From Clostridiaceae bacterium (GTDB lineage Bacteria > Bacillota > Clostridia > DUPQ01), in contig JAAYBX010000151.1 in assembly GCA_012729955.1 (NCBI GenBank), positions 1 to 54,707 on the forward strand: DNA of 54,707 nt, written 5' to 3'. A program made the position numbers and the translations under genes. Below, in pieces: positions 16,247 through 26,891 of the stretch. The notes under the pieces were generated by a model, which ran no database searches, had not been told where the DNA came from, and saw only the letters and a program-made list of their open reading frames with translations. Positions within the stretch are counted from its first letter, which is position 1, and each line of letters opens with the position of its first letter.

Positions 16247-17568
16247 CTCTCTTTACCTCTTTCCCGGATGATGAATCTTATGGGAGTACCTTCAAAATCA
16301 AATGTATCCCTTAACATATTGGTTATATATCTTTCATATGAAAAGTGCATAAGATCCTTATCATTTACAAACATAACAAAGGTAGGCGGTTGTGTTGATG
16401 CCTGAGTCATGTAGTAAATCCTCAAAAGCCTTCCCTTATCTGATGGAGGCTGAACCATTGCCACAGCTTCATTGAGCACATCATTTAAAACTCCTGTCGG
16501 TATTCTTTTGTTTGTATTTTCATATACTCTGTCTATAAGGGGGAAAAGGTTATCCACTCTTTTTCCTGTAAGTGAAGAAATGGCCACAATCGGTGCATAT
16601 TGCATGAATGGAAGTTCTGATCTTACAGAATTTACGAATGCTGGATAAGTCTTGTTGTCTTTTTCAACAAGATCCCATTTATTTAAAGCAACTATTACAG
16701 CTTTACCCTGTTCATGGGCAAATCCTGCGATCTTGGAATCCTGCTCTGTAATTCCTTCTGTTGAATCAACCATAAGTATGCACACATCAGCTCTTTCAAC
16801 AGCAGACCACGCTCTGATAATGCTGTACTTTTCTATATCAGAAAAAATCTTACTGCTTTTTCTTATACCGGCAGTATCAATAAAAGTATACTTCTTTTCT
16901 TCTCTGATAACCAATGAATCCAATGCATCACGTGTAGTTCCGGCAACAGGGCTGACAATAGCTCGTTCTTCTCCGGTTATTCTATTTAAAAGAGATGACT
17001 TGCCAGAGTTTGGTTTGCCGATTATGGCTACATGTATACTGTCATGATCTTCCTTCTCTTCTTCTTCTTTAGGAAGATGATCAAAAACATAATCCAGAAG
17101 CTCACCTATTCCCAAACCATGCAGAGAGGAAATCGGGAATATTTCTGCAAGTCCCAGATTATAGAATTCATATATTTCTGCAGGAGGATCTCCTGGCGTA
17201 TCTACTTTGTTTACAGCAATTACAACTGGTTTCCCGGATTTATGCAGTAATGATGCAACTTCGTTGTCTCCTGCAGTTAGTCCAGACTTCATATCGGTCA
17301 TGAAAATTATAACATCGGCAGTATCTATTGCTACCTCTGCTTGTCTTTGCATATGTTTGTATATTTCGTCTGATGCGCTGGTTTCTATGCCGCCTGTATC
17401 AATTAGCATAAATTCCCTGCCACGCCAGTCACATTTTGCATATATCCTGTCGCGTGTCACACCAGGGGTATCCTCTACTATTGATATCCTCCTGCCTGCA
17501 AGATAGTTAAAAAATGCTGATTTTCCTACATTAGGCCTGCCAACTATGGCTACTATCGGCTGTGTCAA
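16243..17568 (-). CDS. der: ribosome biogenesis GTPase Der (EngA)
   Basis: 441 aa with two G domains: GRPNVGKS (10-17) with DTGG and NKVD, then GKPNSGKSSLLN (about 183-194) with DTAGI and NKWD, followed by the KH-like C-terminal domain (about 350-441) with THVMFVND-like TFVMFVNDKDLMHFSYERY. Der is needed for 50S subunit assembly. The start is a TTG with AAAGG about 11 nt upstream. The gene overlaps plsY. The 89-bp gap to DUF512 (17569-17657) shows no clear terminator. Confidence 0.97.
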   Translation of the reverse strand: MTQPIVAIVGRPNVGKSAFFNYLAGRRISIVEDTPGVTRDRIYAKCDWRGREFMLIDTGGIETSASDEIYKHMQRQAEVAIDTADVIIFMTDMKSGLTAGDNEVASLLHKSGKPVVIAVNKVDTPGDPPAEIYEFYNLGLAEIFPISSLHGLGIGELLDYVFDHLPKEEEEKEDHDSIHVAIIGKPNSGKSSLLNRITGEERAIVSPVAGTTRDALDSLVIREEKKYTFIDTAGIRKSSKIFSDIEKYSIIRAWSAVERADVCILMVDSTEGITEQDSKIAGFAHEQGKAVIVALNKWDLVEKDNKTYPAFVNSVRSELPFMQYAPIVAISSLTGKRVDNLFPLIDRVYENTNKRIPTGVLNDVLNEAVAMVQPPSDKGRLLRIYYMTQASTQPPTFVMFVNDKDLMHFSYERYITNMLRDTFDFEGTPIRFIIRERGKES

Positions 17569-17657
17569 TTTCTTTTCTGCCTTTCAAATAAGTTGGATAA
17601 ATAATACCATACGCTCACGATTTTAACAAGAATAGCGCTTTAGTCATGATTGGATAT

Positions 17658-18995
17658 TTATTTAATAAGCGCTTTTATGAATTCCATACCGTTATTATCC
17701 ACAACGGTAATTGCCGTCTTAAGTTTTTTGCCTAGCTGCTTGTATGAAGTGTCATCAAGGAATACTTCCTCATTCGCTTTTAGCATTGTCCGGGATATAA
17801 GCAGTTCCTCGCCTAATTCCTTCATGGCCAATCCGTTTTCCAGATCCTGTCCTGTCAGAAGCCCTGTTACGGTAACATTTTCACCGAAGAAACCATTCTT
17901 TATTTCATATACATCGATTCTCATATTTTTTGCTAACATACAGACTTTACCTGCCAGCTCCTTTATATATGGATATGCTAACACGCCGGTAGCTATGCTT
18001 TTATGCTTTTTATTCTTTTCCGCTTTTATCCTTAGTTTCTTATCATCTGATATTTCCAGCAGATAGTTTTGTGCATCATATATAAATTCAGCCATTAATC
18101 CTACCCCATTCTCTATCTGATAAAATCCGTCATATTCATCAACTGCCGGCAACGCAAGGCCGGCTTTTATATAAAACTCATCTGCTATATATACTATATT
18201 GTATCCGTAATTTCTTTTGAACTCCTGCTGATATGCAGTAATTTGATTTACCACCTGCAGACACTCTTCTGAGGTGAACGGCTCTAAAGGATAAAGCCCT
18301 TCTCTGTATTTTGTAATCCCGACAGGTACGACTGAAATGCTTTTTACGGCAGGATGCATGGACACCAAATCCTTTATTGTTTTTTCCAGATGCTCCTTGT
18401 CATTGATACCTTTGCACAGGACTATCTGGCAGTTCAGCTGTATGCCAGCATCTGCAAACACCTTCATTTTATCCAAAACATCCCCTGCATGCCTGTTATT
18501 AAGCATAGAACATCTTAATACAGGGTCTGTTGCATGTACCGAAACATTTACAGGAGAAAAATGCATTGATGCTATCCTGTTAATGTCCTCATATGACATA
18601 TTAGTTAAAGTGACATAGTTGCCGGTTAAAAAGGAAAGCCTTGCATCATCATCTTTAAAGTATAATGTTTCTCTCATGCCTTTAGGAAGCTGGTCTATAA
18701 AACAGAATATGCATTTATTGTGGCATGATTTCTCATCATCTATCAGCTCCTTTTCAAAAACAATTCCTATATCATCATCAATGTCTTTTTCAATTTCCAT
18801 TCTGGTAAGTTTTCCGGTTTTGTGATTTATTACTTCCAATGTTATATTCTCATTGGAAATATGATATTGGTAATCAAAAATATCCTTTATATAGTAACCA
18901 TTTACCGAAAGCAAAAAATCACCGGGTTTTATTCCGGCTCTTTTCGCTAAACTCCTATTCAATACCTGCTTAATAGCAATTGCCTTATTTTCCAT
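17658..18995 (-). CDS. DUF512 family protein (PDZ plus radical-SAM-like)
   Basis: 445 aa. An N-terminal PDZ-like domain (LAKRAGIKPGDFLLSVNGYYIKDIFDY) is followed by the cysteine motif SCHNKCIFCFIDQLPKGMR (about 88-106, CX3CX2C) and the LSFLTGNYVTLTN segment, then a long DUF512 C-terminal domain. The family is conserved in clostridia, usually next to der, and is thought to bind an Fe-S cluster; the reaction is unknown. Start uncertain: MENKAIA at 18995 fits the family but lacks a ribosome binding site; ATG at 19019 (eight residues longer) sits inside the rpmF terminator hairpin; a TTG at codon 12 is a third option. Confidence 0.88.
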   Translation of the reverse strand: MENKAIAIKQVLNRSLAKRAGIKPGDFLLSVNGYYIKDIFDYQYHISNENITLEVINHKTGKLTRMEIEKDIDDDIGIVFEKELIDDEKSCHNKCIFCFIDQLPKGMRETLYFKDDDARLSFLTGNYVTLTNMSYEDINRIASMHFSPVNVSVHATDPVLRCSMLNNRHAGDVLDKMKVFADAGIQLNCQIVLCKGINDKEHLEKTIKDLVSMHPAVKSISVVPVGITKYREGLYPLEPFTSEECLQVVNQITAYQQEFKRNYGYNIVYIADEFYIKAGLALPAVDEYDGFYQIENGVGLMAEFIYDAQNYLLEISDDKKLRIKAEKNKKHKSIATGVLAYPYIKELAGKVCMLAKNMRIDVYEIKNGFFGENVTVTGLLTGQDLENGLAMKELGEELLISRTMLKANEEVFLDDTSYKQLGKKLKTAITVVDNNGMEFIKALIK

Positions 18996-19000
18996 ATAGC

Positions 19001-19025
19001 AAAAAGGCGATATGTCCATCGCCTT
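19001..19025 (-). terminator. intrinsic terminator after rpmF
   Basis: On the minus strand AAGGCGAT and ATCGCCTT form an 8-bp stem around GGACAT, followed by TTTTT GC. It starts 7 nt after the rpmF stop. The hairpin contains one of the candidate start codons of the downstream DUF512 gene, so it may act as a partial terminator that sets expression of DUF512-der-plsY. Confidence 0.75.
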
Positions 19026-19031
19026 ATAACA

Positions 19032-19217
19032 TTACTTTTCCTCTTCTATTTTTATAACTTCTTTTCCGTCATAATATCCGCATTCCTCACATACTCTGTG
19101 TTGACGCTTGAGAGTATGACATTGAGAACATCTTACAAGATTAGGCGTTTCCAGTTTATAGAAAGTCCTTCTTTTGCGCTGTCTTTGTTTTGATACTTTA
19201 CGCTTTGGTACAGCCAT
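19032..19217 (-). CDS. rpmF: 50S ribosomal protein L32
   Basis: 61 aa. MAVPKRKVSKQRQRKRRTFYKL is the standard L32 start, and CSQCHTLKRQHRVCEECGYYDGKEV keeps both cysteine pairs (CxxC and CxxC) of the zinc-binding form. GGAGGT precedes the ATG. The yceD-rpmF pair, here following pta-ackA, is conserved in many bacteria. This zinc-bound form suggests no zinc-starvation paralogue in this locus. Confidence 0.97.
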   Translation of the reverse strand: MAVPKRKVSKQRQRKRRTFYKLETPNLVRCSQCHTLKRQHRVCEECGYYDGKEVIKIEEEK

Positions 19218-19241
19218 TTTACACCTCCTGTATTATTAGCA

Positions 19242-19751
19242 TTATTCTTTAAATAAATCCCTTAAAGCAGAAAATCCTTTATTTTCATCGCTTTGTTTTC
19301 TGCATCCGCATCTTTTTTCGTTAAGATTGCTTCCACATTCAGGGCACAATCCCTTACATTCAGGTTCGCATAATATCCTGTCGGGGATGTTTAAATATAT
19401 GGAGTCGATTACTGCCTGGGTAATATCCAGTATACGACCTGAATACTTATAACTGTCCAGGCTTTCTGAACTGTTCGCATGTTCAAAAGTCTCATCCATA
19501 TCTACAGAGAAAGGCTCAACAATCTTTTTAAGGCATCTGTAGCATTTTGCTTCCAGTTGGCCGAAGATTCGTGCTGTAACGTTAAGGATACCCTCATTGC
19601 TATATATTTCGCCTTCAATGTGAATATCACCCAGTAAGTTCACAATAGACATGCCACCGCCAGTTTTGTGGTTGTCCAGCTTGTCAACATTCATCTTGAA
19701 TCGCTTTACAGCGCCATCTCTTTCTATAATATCGGTTATGTCAATCTTCAT
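19242..19751 (-). CDS. yceD: YceD/DUF177 family protein
   Basis: 169 aa. The DUF177 region holds VDKLDNHKTGGGMSIVNLLGDIHIEGEIYSNEGILNVTARIFGQLEAKCYRCLKKIVEPFSVDMDETF, and the family C-terminus has CEPECKGLCPECGSNLNEKRCGCRK, with Cys pairs likely to bind zinc. The protein is linked to 23S rRNA/50S accumulation in other bacteria. Start at MKIDITDII: AAAGG lies upstream, and the extra 20 residues of the longer reading are unlike the family. It lies between ackA and rpmF. Confidence 0.9.
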   Translation of the reverse strand: MKIDITDIIERDGAVKRFKMNVDKLDNHKTGGGMSIVNLLGDIHIEGEIYSNEGILNVTARIFGQLEAKCYRCLKKIVEPFSVDMDETFEHANSSESLDSYKYSGRILDITQAVIDSIYLNIPDRILCEPECKGLCPECGSNLNEKRCGCRKQSDENKGFSALRDLFKE

Positions 19752-19823
19752 TTTATACCTTTCAAAAAAACCGACAAGTGCTATTATATGGTGACAGTTA
19801 TGCCTTGTCAATACAATTTTCGA

Positions 19824-21026
19824 TTACTTGCTGCCTTCTAGTAAACTTTTACACTGTCTGGCTATCTCTAGCTCCTCGTTTGCCGGAATTATCAGTATCC
19901 TAACATTTGACCTGTCTCGGCTTATATCCGCTTCGCCTTTTGCACTGTTGTTTTTCCGTTTATCCATTTTTATGCCGAATATATCAAGATTATTAGTGAT
20001 GTGTTCCCTTATATACGCATTATTTTCACCAACACCGGCAGTGAATATCAATGCATCTATTCCACCCATTACACCCACATATTCACAAATGTATTTTTTA
20101 ACCCTGTATGCGAAAATACTTAATGCTAGTGAGGCTCTTTTATTACCTTCATTTTTTGCTTTAATCAGATCCCTGAAATCACTGCTTATACCAGATACGC
20201 CTAACAGTCCGGAGTGCTTGTTCAGATAGTCATTAACTTCTTCAACTGTCATATTTTTCTTTTCCATTATGTATGAGATGATTGATGGATCAATGGTACC
20301 GCTTCTTGTTCCCATAGCTAATCCTGCAAGCGGTGTGAATCCCATAGAAGTATCAATGGACTTTCCCTTATCAATCGCACATATGGAAGCTCCGCTTCCT
20401 AAGTGACAGGACACGATTTTAATCTTCTCAAGCGGTTTATCTATCATTTCAGAAGCTCTTTGAGCAACATATTTGTGGTTTGTGCCATGAAATCCATATT
20501 TGCGTACTCTGTATTTTTCATACATTTCATAGGGAATAGCATACATGTATGCATAATCAGGTATTGTCTGATGAAATGCTGTATCAAATACAGCTATCAT
20601 TGGTATATCTTTTAAAACTTCCAAACAGACTCTAATGCCCAATATACATGCAGGATTGTGTAAAGGAGCAAGATCCACACATTCCTCTATTGTCTTTATT
20701 ACGCTCTCATCAATAAGAGCAGGTTTGCTGAATCTTTCACCACCATGCACTATCCTGTGTCCGACCGCATTTATTTCTGATATGCTCTTTAATACACCGT
20801 TTTCTGAAGATGTCAGAGCATCCAGCATTATTTTAAACGCATAAGAATGGTCTCTCATTACACATTCATTAGAAAATGATGAGCCATCTGCATTTGTATA
20901 TGTGTGAATACCGTTCACAAGCCCAATTCTTTCACACAATCCTTTTGCCAGCATTTTTTCATTTTCGCTATCAATCAGCTGATATTTCAATGAAGAGCTG
21001 CCTGTATTAATTACTAGTACTTTCAT
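19824..21026 (-). CDS. ackA: acetate kinase
   Basis: 400 aa, full length. Motifs: KVLVINTGSSSLKYQLID (2-19), HRIVHGGERF, VFDTAFHQTIP, RKYGFHGTNHKYV, VSCHLGSGASICAIDKGKSIDTSMGFTPLAGLAMGTRSG, and LIFTAGVGENN. It converts acetyl phosphate and ADP to acetate and ATP, the main ATP-yielding end step of acetogenic fermentation. It follows pta after 26 bp (AGGGGGG before ATG), so the two work as a pair under the promoter ahead of pta. Confidence 0.98.
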   Translation of the reverse strand: MKVLVINTGSSSLKYQLIDSENEKMLAKGLCERIGLVNGIHTYTNADGSSFSNECVMRDHSYAFKIMLDALTSSENGVLKSISEINAVGHRIVHGGERFSKPALIDESVIKTIEECVDLAPLHNPACILGIRVCLEVLKDIPMIAVFDTAFHQTIPDYAYMYAIPYEMYEKYRVRKYGFHGTNHKYVAQRASEMIDKPLEKIKIVSCHLGSGASICAIDKGKSIDTSMGFTPLAGLAMGTRSGTIDPSIISYIMEKKNMTVEEVNDYLNKHSGLLGVSGISSDFRDLIKAKNEGNKRASLALSIFAYRVKKYICEYVGVMGGIDALIFTAGVGENNAYIREHITNNLDIFGIKMDKRKNNSAKGEADISRDRSNVRILIIPANEELEIARQCKSLLEGSK

Positions 21027-21052
21027 ATCCCCCCTAGCCTTAACATCGTAAA

Positions 21053-22054
<1,002 letters not shown>

Positions 22055-22078
22055 TCAAATTCAGTATTTAACTAATAC

Positions 22079-22107
22079 ATTATAGTACCATTGCAATATA
22101 TATTCAA
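22079..22107 (-). promoter_or_regulatory. promoter of pta-ackA
   Basis: On the minus strand TTGAAT (22102-22107), 17-bp spacer and TATAAT (22079-22084), 34 nt before the pta start codon. It sits just after the terminator of the foldase gene. Confidence 0.8.
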
Positions 22108-22120
22108 GTAAAAAGAGGGC

Positions 22121-22165
22121 AAAAAATAACCCCTGAAGGTTATATCAGGGGTTATTGGTTTTTTT
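22121..22165 (-). terminator. intrinsic terminator of the foldase gene
   Basis: A 12-bp stem (22125-22136 with 22145-22156, core AACCCCTGA) with an 8-nt loop. The minus-strand side ends in a T run (22121-22126); the plus side also has seven Ts, so it could act in both directions, but no plus-strand gene ends here. Confidence 0.9.
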
Positions 22166-22171
22166 ATAAGA

Positions 22172-23386
22172 TTACTGTGCTATTGAATAAGTAAGATACA
22201 GATCCTGATATGGTCTGTATAGCCCGACTTTGTACTGATCCATCTGCTGATATTCATTCATTTTAAGTTCATAATCGCTTCCTGCAATCAGCCTGTATAC
22301 CTCATCTTTGATATCATCATACTCCGTCCTTCCGACAAGCTTTATTACTATGTATCCTATATCAGTCTTTATAAGGTCAATATCTCCGATAGAAGCTTTG
22401 AATGCCCACTGCGAGAGATCGGTTACACTGACTTCATTCTTGGAAAAGGTAAACTCGCCTGGTTTTGCAGTTGTGCTGGTTTCTTCTGTTTCATCTTCCG
22501 TGTTTTCAGTGTCTTCATCATTTAATTCATCGCTGTAAAGCTTTGCAAGCTCATACATATCCTGGCCGTCCTTTGCCATTTCAAATACCTCTTCAGCCTT
22601 CGCTTCTGCTGCAGCTATGACATCATCAGCAAGAGGTTTGAGCTGTTCATCAACAGTACGTTTTAAAACAGTAACAACTGTAACTCTGTCTATATCATCC
22701 TTAATCAGATTTCCGTCAGCATCAACTGAATCATAATATGAGCGTGCTCTTTCATCGGTTACTGCACTAAGATTCTGTTCTTCCAGATAACTTATATACT
22801 GCTGTGCCCGAAGAGTCTGTTTGATGACCTTCTCCATTGCTTTATATGTGGTGCCATAGTAAATTCCAGCATAATCGTCAAGATCATAACCTGCCTCGTC
22901 AGCTGCTTTCTGAAGGCTTTGAAGCTGTATTGCATAGCTTTCCTCCAGTTCCTCTTCGTCAATTTGGAAGTTTGTCTTTTCAATCTGGTCAAGTATTATA
23001 TACTGTTCCTGTATGGAATTGACCACCCCTTCAAGAAGCATCTGTCCGAATGAACGCTGGTTATCATATGCTGTCTTCATAAAAGAGGAAATCCCTTCCT
23101 GTGTCGAGAGATCAAATCCGAGATTTGCAATGTAGTCCTGATAATAATTTACAAAGACATTGTACTGCATATTCGTCTGGTACATGAATTCTTCTTCGGC
23201 AATTTTATTATTACCGACTTTAATATAGTTATTTGGAATTAAGCTGGCTATAACGAAATAAATTATACAAAGGCCAACGATAACAGCAAGTGTCAGGAAT
23301 CCATACCTAATTATTGTTTCTTCTTTTGATATTTCTTTGCTGTTTTTCTTTTTGACATTTTCTTTTATGCCTTTAGTGACTGCCAT
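22172..23386 (-). CDS. membrane-anchored SurA/PrsA-like foldase (peptidylprolyl isomerase family)
   Basis: 404 aa. A charged N-terminus (to about 24), one membrane helix (about 27-50, YGFLTLAVIVGLCIIYFVIASL), then an extracellular part: a SurA_N-like helical domain (NNYIKVGNNKIAEEEFMYQ through EEQNLSAVTDERARSYYDSV) and a parvulin-like end (GEFTFSKNEVSVTDLSQWAFK..DIDLIKTDIGYIVIKLVGR). An acidic low-complexity stretch of Asp/Glu/Thr lies near residue 300. Such proteins help secreted proteins fold. AAGGAGAT precedes the ATG. Mfd-foldase adjacency is common in clostridia. Isomerase activity is not certain because the parvulin domain is reduced. Confidence 0.85.
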   Translation of the reverse strand: MAVTKGIKENVKKKNSKEISKEETIIRYGFLTLAVIVGLCIIYFVIASLIPNNYIKVGNNKIAEEEFMYQTNMQYNVFVNYYQDYIANLGFDLSTQEGISSFMKTAYDNQRSFGQMLLEGVVNSIQEQYIILDQIEKTNFQIDEEELEESYAIQLQSLQKAADEAGYDLDDYAGIYYGTTYKAMEKVIKQTLRAQQYISYLEEQNLSAVTDERARSYYDSVDADGNLIKDDIDRVTVVTVLKRTVDEQLKPLADDVIAAAEAKAEEVFEMAKDGQDMYELAKLYSDELNDEDTENTEDETEETSTTAKPGEFTFSKNEVSVTDLSQWAFKASIGDIDLIKTDIGYIVIKLVGRTEYDDIKDEVYRLIAGSDYELKMNEYQQMDQYKVGLYRPYQDLYLTYSIAQ

Positions 23387-23467
23387 TTCATATCTCCTTT
23401 TTCTTAGATAAATAAACTGGTTTACCGAATACTAATTCTACAATAAACGGCTGCTTTTTATCAAGTC

Positions 23468-26400
23468 CTATTTTAATTCCAGAGCTCTTTCCAGTATTTT
23501 TGTTATATAAGCGAGCATTTCTTCACCTTTTTTGTGTGTGTCTACCCTGATTCTTAAATCCTGCTGCATTTTAACCATATATTTCTGTCGTTCTTTATCC
23601 AGAATATCAGTCAGTTCTCGGAAACGAACCGCTGAATCCTGCTCATATGTTATTACTAAACCTTTCTTTATCTGGGTAATATCTGATATTCCTAATTTTG
23701 ATGCTAAATTCTTCGCATATGCTACATCAATTATATTAACAACATGTACCGGAGGTTCATTGTACCGGTCTATCAGCTCATCTATTATATCTTCTTTTTC
23801 TTTAGCTGATCCGACAAGTGCTATCCTCTTGTACATTTTAAGCCTGGAAAGATCATCATTTATATATGATTTGTCAATGTATGCGCTTATATTAAGATCA
23901 ACGCTACTCTCAACAACTGCACCTCTGACTTTCTCTCCTCTTAAATTTGCAATCTCTTCAGACAATATCCTGACATACATGTCATAACCTACTCCCTGCA
24001 TATGTCCGGATTGGTTTGCTCCCAACAGGTCCCCTCCCCCTCTTATCTCAAGATCCTTCATTGCAATCTTTATTCCTGAACCAAACTCTGTATATTCCTT
24101 TATTGTCTGCAGCCTTTTTGAAGCTTCTTCTGTCAGTTCTTTTCCCCTTTTATATGTGATATATGCATACGCTACCTTATCCGATCTTCCGACACGTCCT
24201 TTTATCTGATATAACTGGGCAAGCCCTAATTTATCTGCATCCTCAATTATTAAGGTGTTCGCATTGGATATGTCTATTCCAGCTTCAATTATAGTAGTAC
24301 ACAGCAGAACATCATATTCATGGTTTATAAACTTTATTATCGTATTCTCGAATTCTTTTTCCTGCATCTGTCCGTGTGCCATACATATCCTGACCTCATC
24401 TTTTAATAGTGTTTTAAGATGATGAAACTTGTTTTCCATATCCATTACACGATTATACAGGTAGAAAATCTGTCCGTTACGATCCTTTTCGCGAAGAATC
24501 GCTTCTTTAATAAATTCCGGATCATATTCCATAACATAAGTCTGTATAGGAAACCGTTTTTCCGGAGGATCATATATAGTGCTGACATCTCTTATACCGG
24601 AAAGAGCCATATGCATAGTTCTCGGTATAGGGGTTGCAGTCAAAGACAGCACATCCACTGTCGGTTTCAGCATTTTAATCTTTTCCTTCTGAGCGACTCC
24701 GAAACGCTGCTCCTCATCAACTACTAAAAGACCTAAATCTTTGTAGAATACATCCTTTTCCAGTATCCTATGCGTTCCGACAACAATATCGACTTTTCCA
24801 TTCTTGATGTCTTCTACTGTTTTCTTCTGCTTTTTTTTATCTCTCAGCCTGCACATCAAATCAATGCTGATGGGATAATTACGCATTCTTTCTTTGAAAT
24901 TGTTGTAGTGCTGCAATGCAAGCATGGTAGTAGGAGCAAGAAAAGCAACCTGTTTCCCATCCATGACCGCTTTAAATACTGCGCGTAAAGCGACTTCTGT
25001 TTTACCATAACCTACATCACCGCATAAAAGGCGGTCCATGACTTTTGTTGATTCCATATCGTTCTTTATTTCTTCAACACACTTAATCTGATCTTCAGTT
25101 TCTTCATATGAAAATTCATTCTCAAAGGAAATCTGCCATGGGGTATCTTCATGGAACGCATGCCCTTTAACCGAATTTCTTTTACTGTACAGCTCTATAA
25201 GCTCTTTTGCAATATCCTGAACAGCTTTTCTGACTTTACTCTTCTGTTTTTCCCAGTCATGCCCGCCTAAACCGGTTACTCGGGGAATTCGGTCTGATGT
25301 TCCCACATATTTCTGGACAAGGTCCATTTTACTGACAGGCACATACAACATATCACTATTTTTATATGCTATTTTTATATAGTCTTTTATTATGCCATCT
25401 ATATCAATCTTTTCAACACCAAGATATATACCTATTCCGTGATGGTCATGTACTACATAGTCATTAAGCTGAATCTGTGCAAAGAAATCCGTGTCCCTTA
25501 TCTGCTTGGTTTTCCCTTTTGCATTTTTACGGAATATGCGGCTTACTGAAATACATGCTATTTTTGCTTCTTTGGACACAAAACTTTCATTATATCCGTC
25601 TTCCACTATATATATATGTCTTGGCAGTATTGAATGATTCTCATTCGATTGAATAATATGTACTGCATACCCGTTATCTTCAAAAAATCCTTTTAGGTAC
25701 TCAGTATGCTTCTTTCTGTCTGATGAAATGAATATACGCATATTAGCAGCTCTGTACTCGGCGACATCATTTAAAAACTGCTCCATATCTCCTTTATAGG
25801 AAGAGGCTTCTTCGAATTTTATATCAAAATCCCTGTATAATGGTATGCTGTAATCAGACTTCTCATAAATAAGCACCAATTCCGGTTTAAGATACGAGTA
25901 CAAGGAATATATATCCTTCTGCATTTCACATGCATCCTTAAATGTTTTCTTTTTCTGCAAAAGATTTACACAGGCGTTTGCATATTCATTGTACACTGTG
26001 TCTGACACTACATGGCATCTCAAGTCATTATGTACAACTGTAAGTATATCTTTATTAAAATACTGGCCTGTCATTTGGCACTTATCAGTCAGAGCATAAT
26101 ACCTGTCCATAATTTTTCCAAAGTCATTATTGGACAGCTGCTGCAAATCCCAAGAGTCAGTTATTTTTTCTTTAAGCATGTTCTCTTCGTCTTTGTTTAA
26201 AATAAACTCACTGTAGGGTATGATAACAATATCATCGGCTTCTATTACAGATCTTTGAGAATCCGCATCGAAAAACCTTATACTGTCTATCTCATCTCCA
26301 AAGAACTCGAACCTTACAGGATTATCATAATTACATGTGAATATATCCAGTATACCGCCTCTTATACTATACTGGCCATACTCCTCAACAAGAGCTTTTC

Positions 26401-26887
26401 TTACATATCCAAGGCGTGAAAGCATATCACCGAGCGATTCCATGTCATGCTGATCACCTTTTTTCAGATTTATAATGCTTTCAAGAAATACTTCCCTAGA
26501 TACTGTGCCTACAGTAAGCGCTTCAGTGCATGCTACAGCCGCTTTGAACTTGCCAGTTGCCACTCTGTATAATGATCTGAGCCTTGACTGTTTATCATTC
26601 CCGCTGTACGCATCGATATCATAAAGCATTAATTCCCTGATAGGTATGTATACTGCATCATCACCATAAAGAGAAATCAGATTCTGGTATATGGACAGAG
26701 CGGAAGTCCTGGAATGAGTTATGATTAACAGTTTTCTTGATACCATTGAGGCTGTCACGTAACTTATGAGCGGGCACAAAGAATTCCCCGGTCCGGACAA
26801 TCCTACGGGGGTCTGTTTTAACGCTATACAGTCCGCTATCCCTATCTGCTGGGGAATGTCGGAAAAAACCTGTATGAAAGGATTCAT
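23468..26887 (-). CDS. mfd: transcription-repair coupling factor
   Basis: 1139 aa, full length. N-terminal UvrB-like modules (with EEYGQYSIRGGILDIF), a CarD-like RNA-polymerase interaction domain (about 470-540, DYVVHDHHGIGIYLGVEKI), then the RecG-like translocase: Walker A GDVGYGKTEVALRA, VVDEEQRFGV (DEEQ box), LTATPIPRTMHMAL, TTIIEAGIDI, QIKGRVGRS and the TRG motif, and a C-terminal autoinhibitory domain. It removes stalled RNA polymerase and recruits UvrA to lesions. It begins 4 nt after pth, with AAGGTGA upstream, and belongs to the glmU-prs-pth-mfd string. Confidence 0.98.
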   Translation of the reverse strand: MNPFIQVFSDIPQQIGIADCIALKQTPVGLSGPGNSLCPLISYVTASMVSRKLLIITHSRTSALSIYQNLISLYGDDAVYIPIRELMLYDIDAYSGNDKQSRLRSLYRVATGKFKAAVACTEALTVGTVSREVFLESIINLKKGDQHDMESLGDMLSRLGYVRKALVEEYGQYSIRGGILDIFTCNYDNPVRFEFFGDEIDSIRFFDADSQRSVIEADDIVIIPYSEFILNKDEENMLKEKITDSWDLQQLSNNDFGKIMDRYYALTDKCQMTGQYFNKDILTVVHNDLRCHVVSDTVYNEYANACVNLLQKKKTFKDACEMQKDIYSLYSYLKPELVLIYEKSDYSIPLYRDFDIKFEEASSYKGDMEQFLNDVAEYRAANMRIFISSDRKKHTEYLKGFFEDNGYAVHIIQSNENHSILPRHIYIVEDGYNESFVSKEAKIACISVSRIFRKNAKGKTKQIRDTDFFAQIQLNDYVVHDHHGIGIYLGVEKIDIDGIIKDYIKIAYKNSDMLYVPVSKMDLVQKYVGTSDRIPRVTGLGGHDWEKQKSKVRKAVQDIAKELIELYSKRNSVKGHAFHEDTPWQISFENEFSYEETEDQIKCVEEIKNDMESTKVMDRLLCGDVGYGKTEVALRAVFKAVMDGKQVAFLAPTTMLALQHYNNFKERMRNYPISIDLMCRLRDKKKQKKTVEDIKNGKVDIVVGTHRILEKDVFYKDLGLLVVDEEQRFGVAQKEKIKMLKPTVDVLSLTATPIPRTMHMALSGIRDVSTIYDPPEKRFPIQTYVMEYDPEFIKEAILREKDRNGQIFYLYNRVMDMENKFHHLKTLLKDEVRICMAHGQMQEKEFENTIIKFINHEYDVLLCTTIIEAGIDISNANTLIIEDADKLGLAQLYQIKGRVGRSDKVAYAYITYKRGKELTEEASKRLQTIKEYTEFGSGIKIAMKDLEIRGGGDLLGANQSGHMQGVGYDMYVRILSEEIANLRGEKVRGAVVESSVDLNISAYIDKSYINDDLSRLKMYKRIALVGSAKEKEDIIDELIDRYNEPPVHVVNIIDVAYAKNLASKLGISDITQIKKGLVITYEQDSAVRFRELTDILDKERQKYMVKMQQDLRIRVDTHKKGEEMLAYITKILERALELK

Positions 26888-26891
26888 CTAT

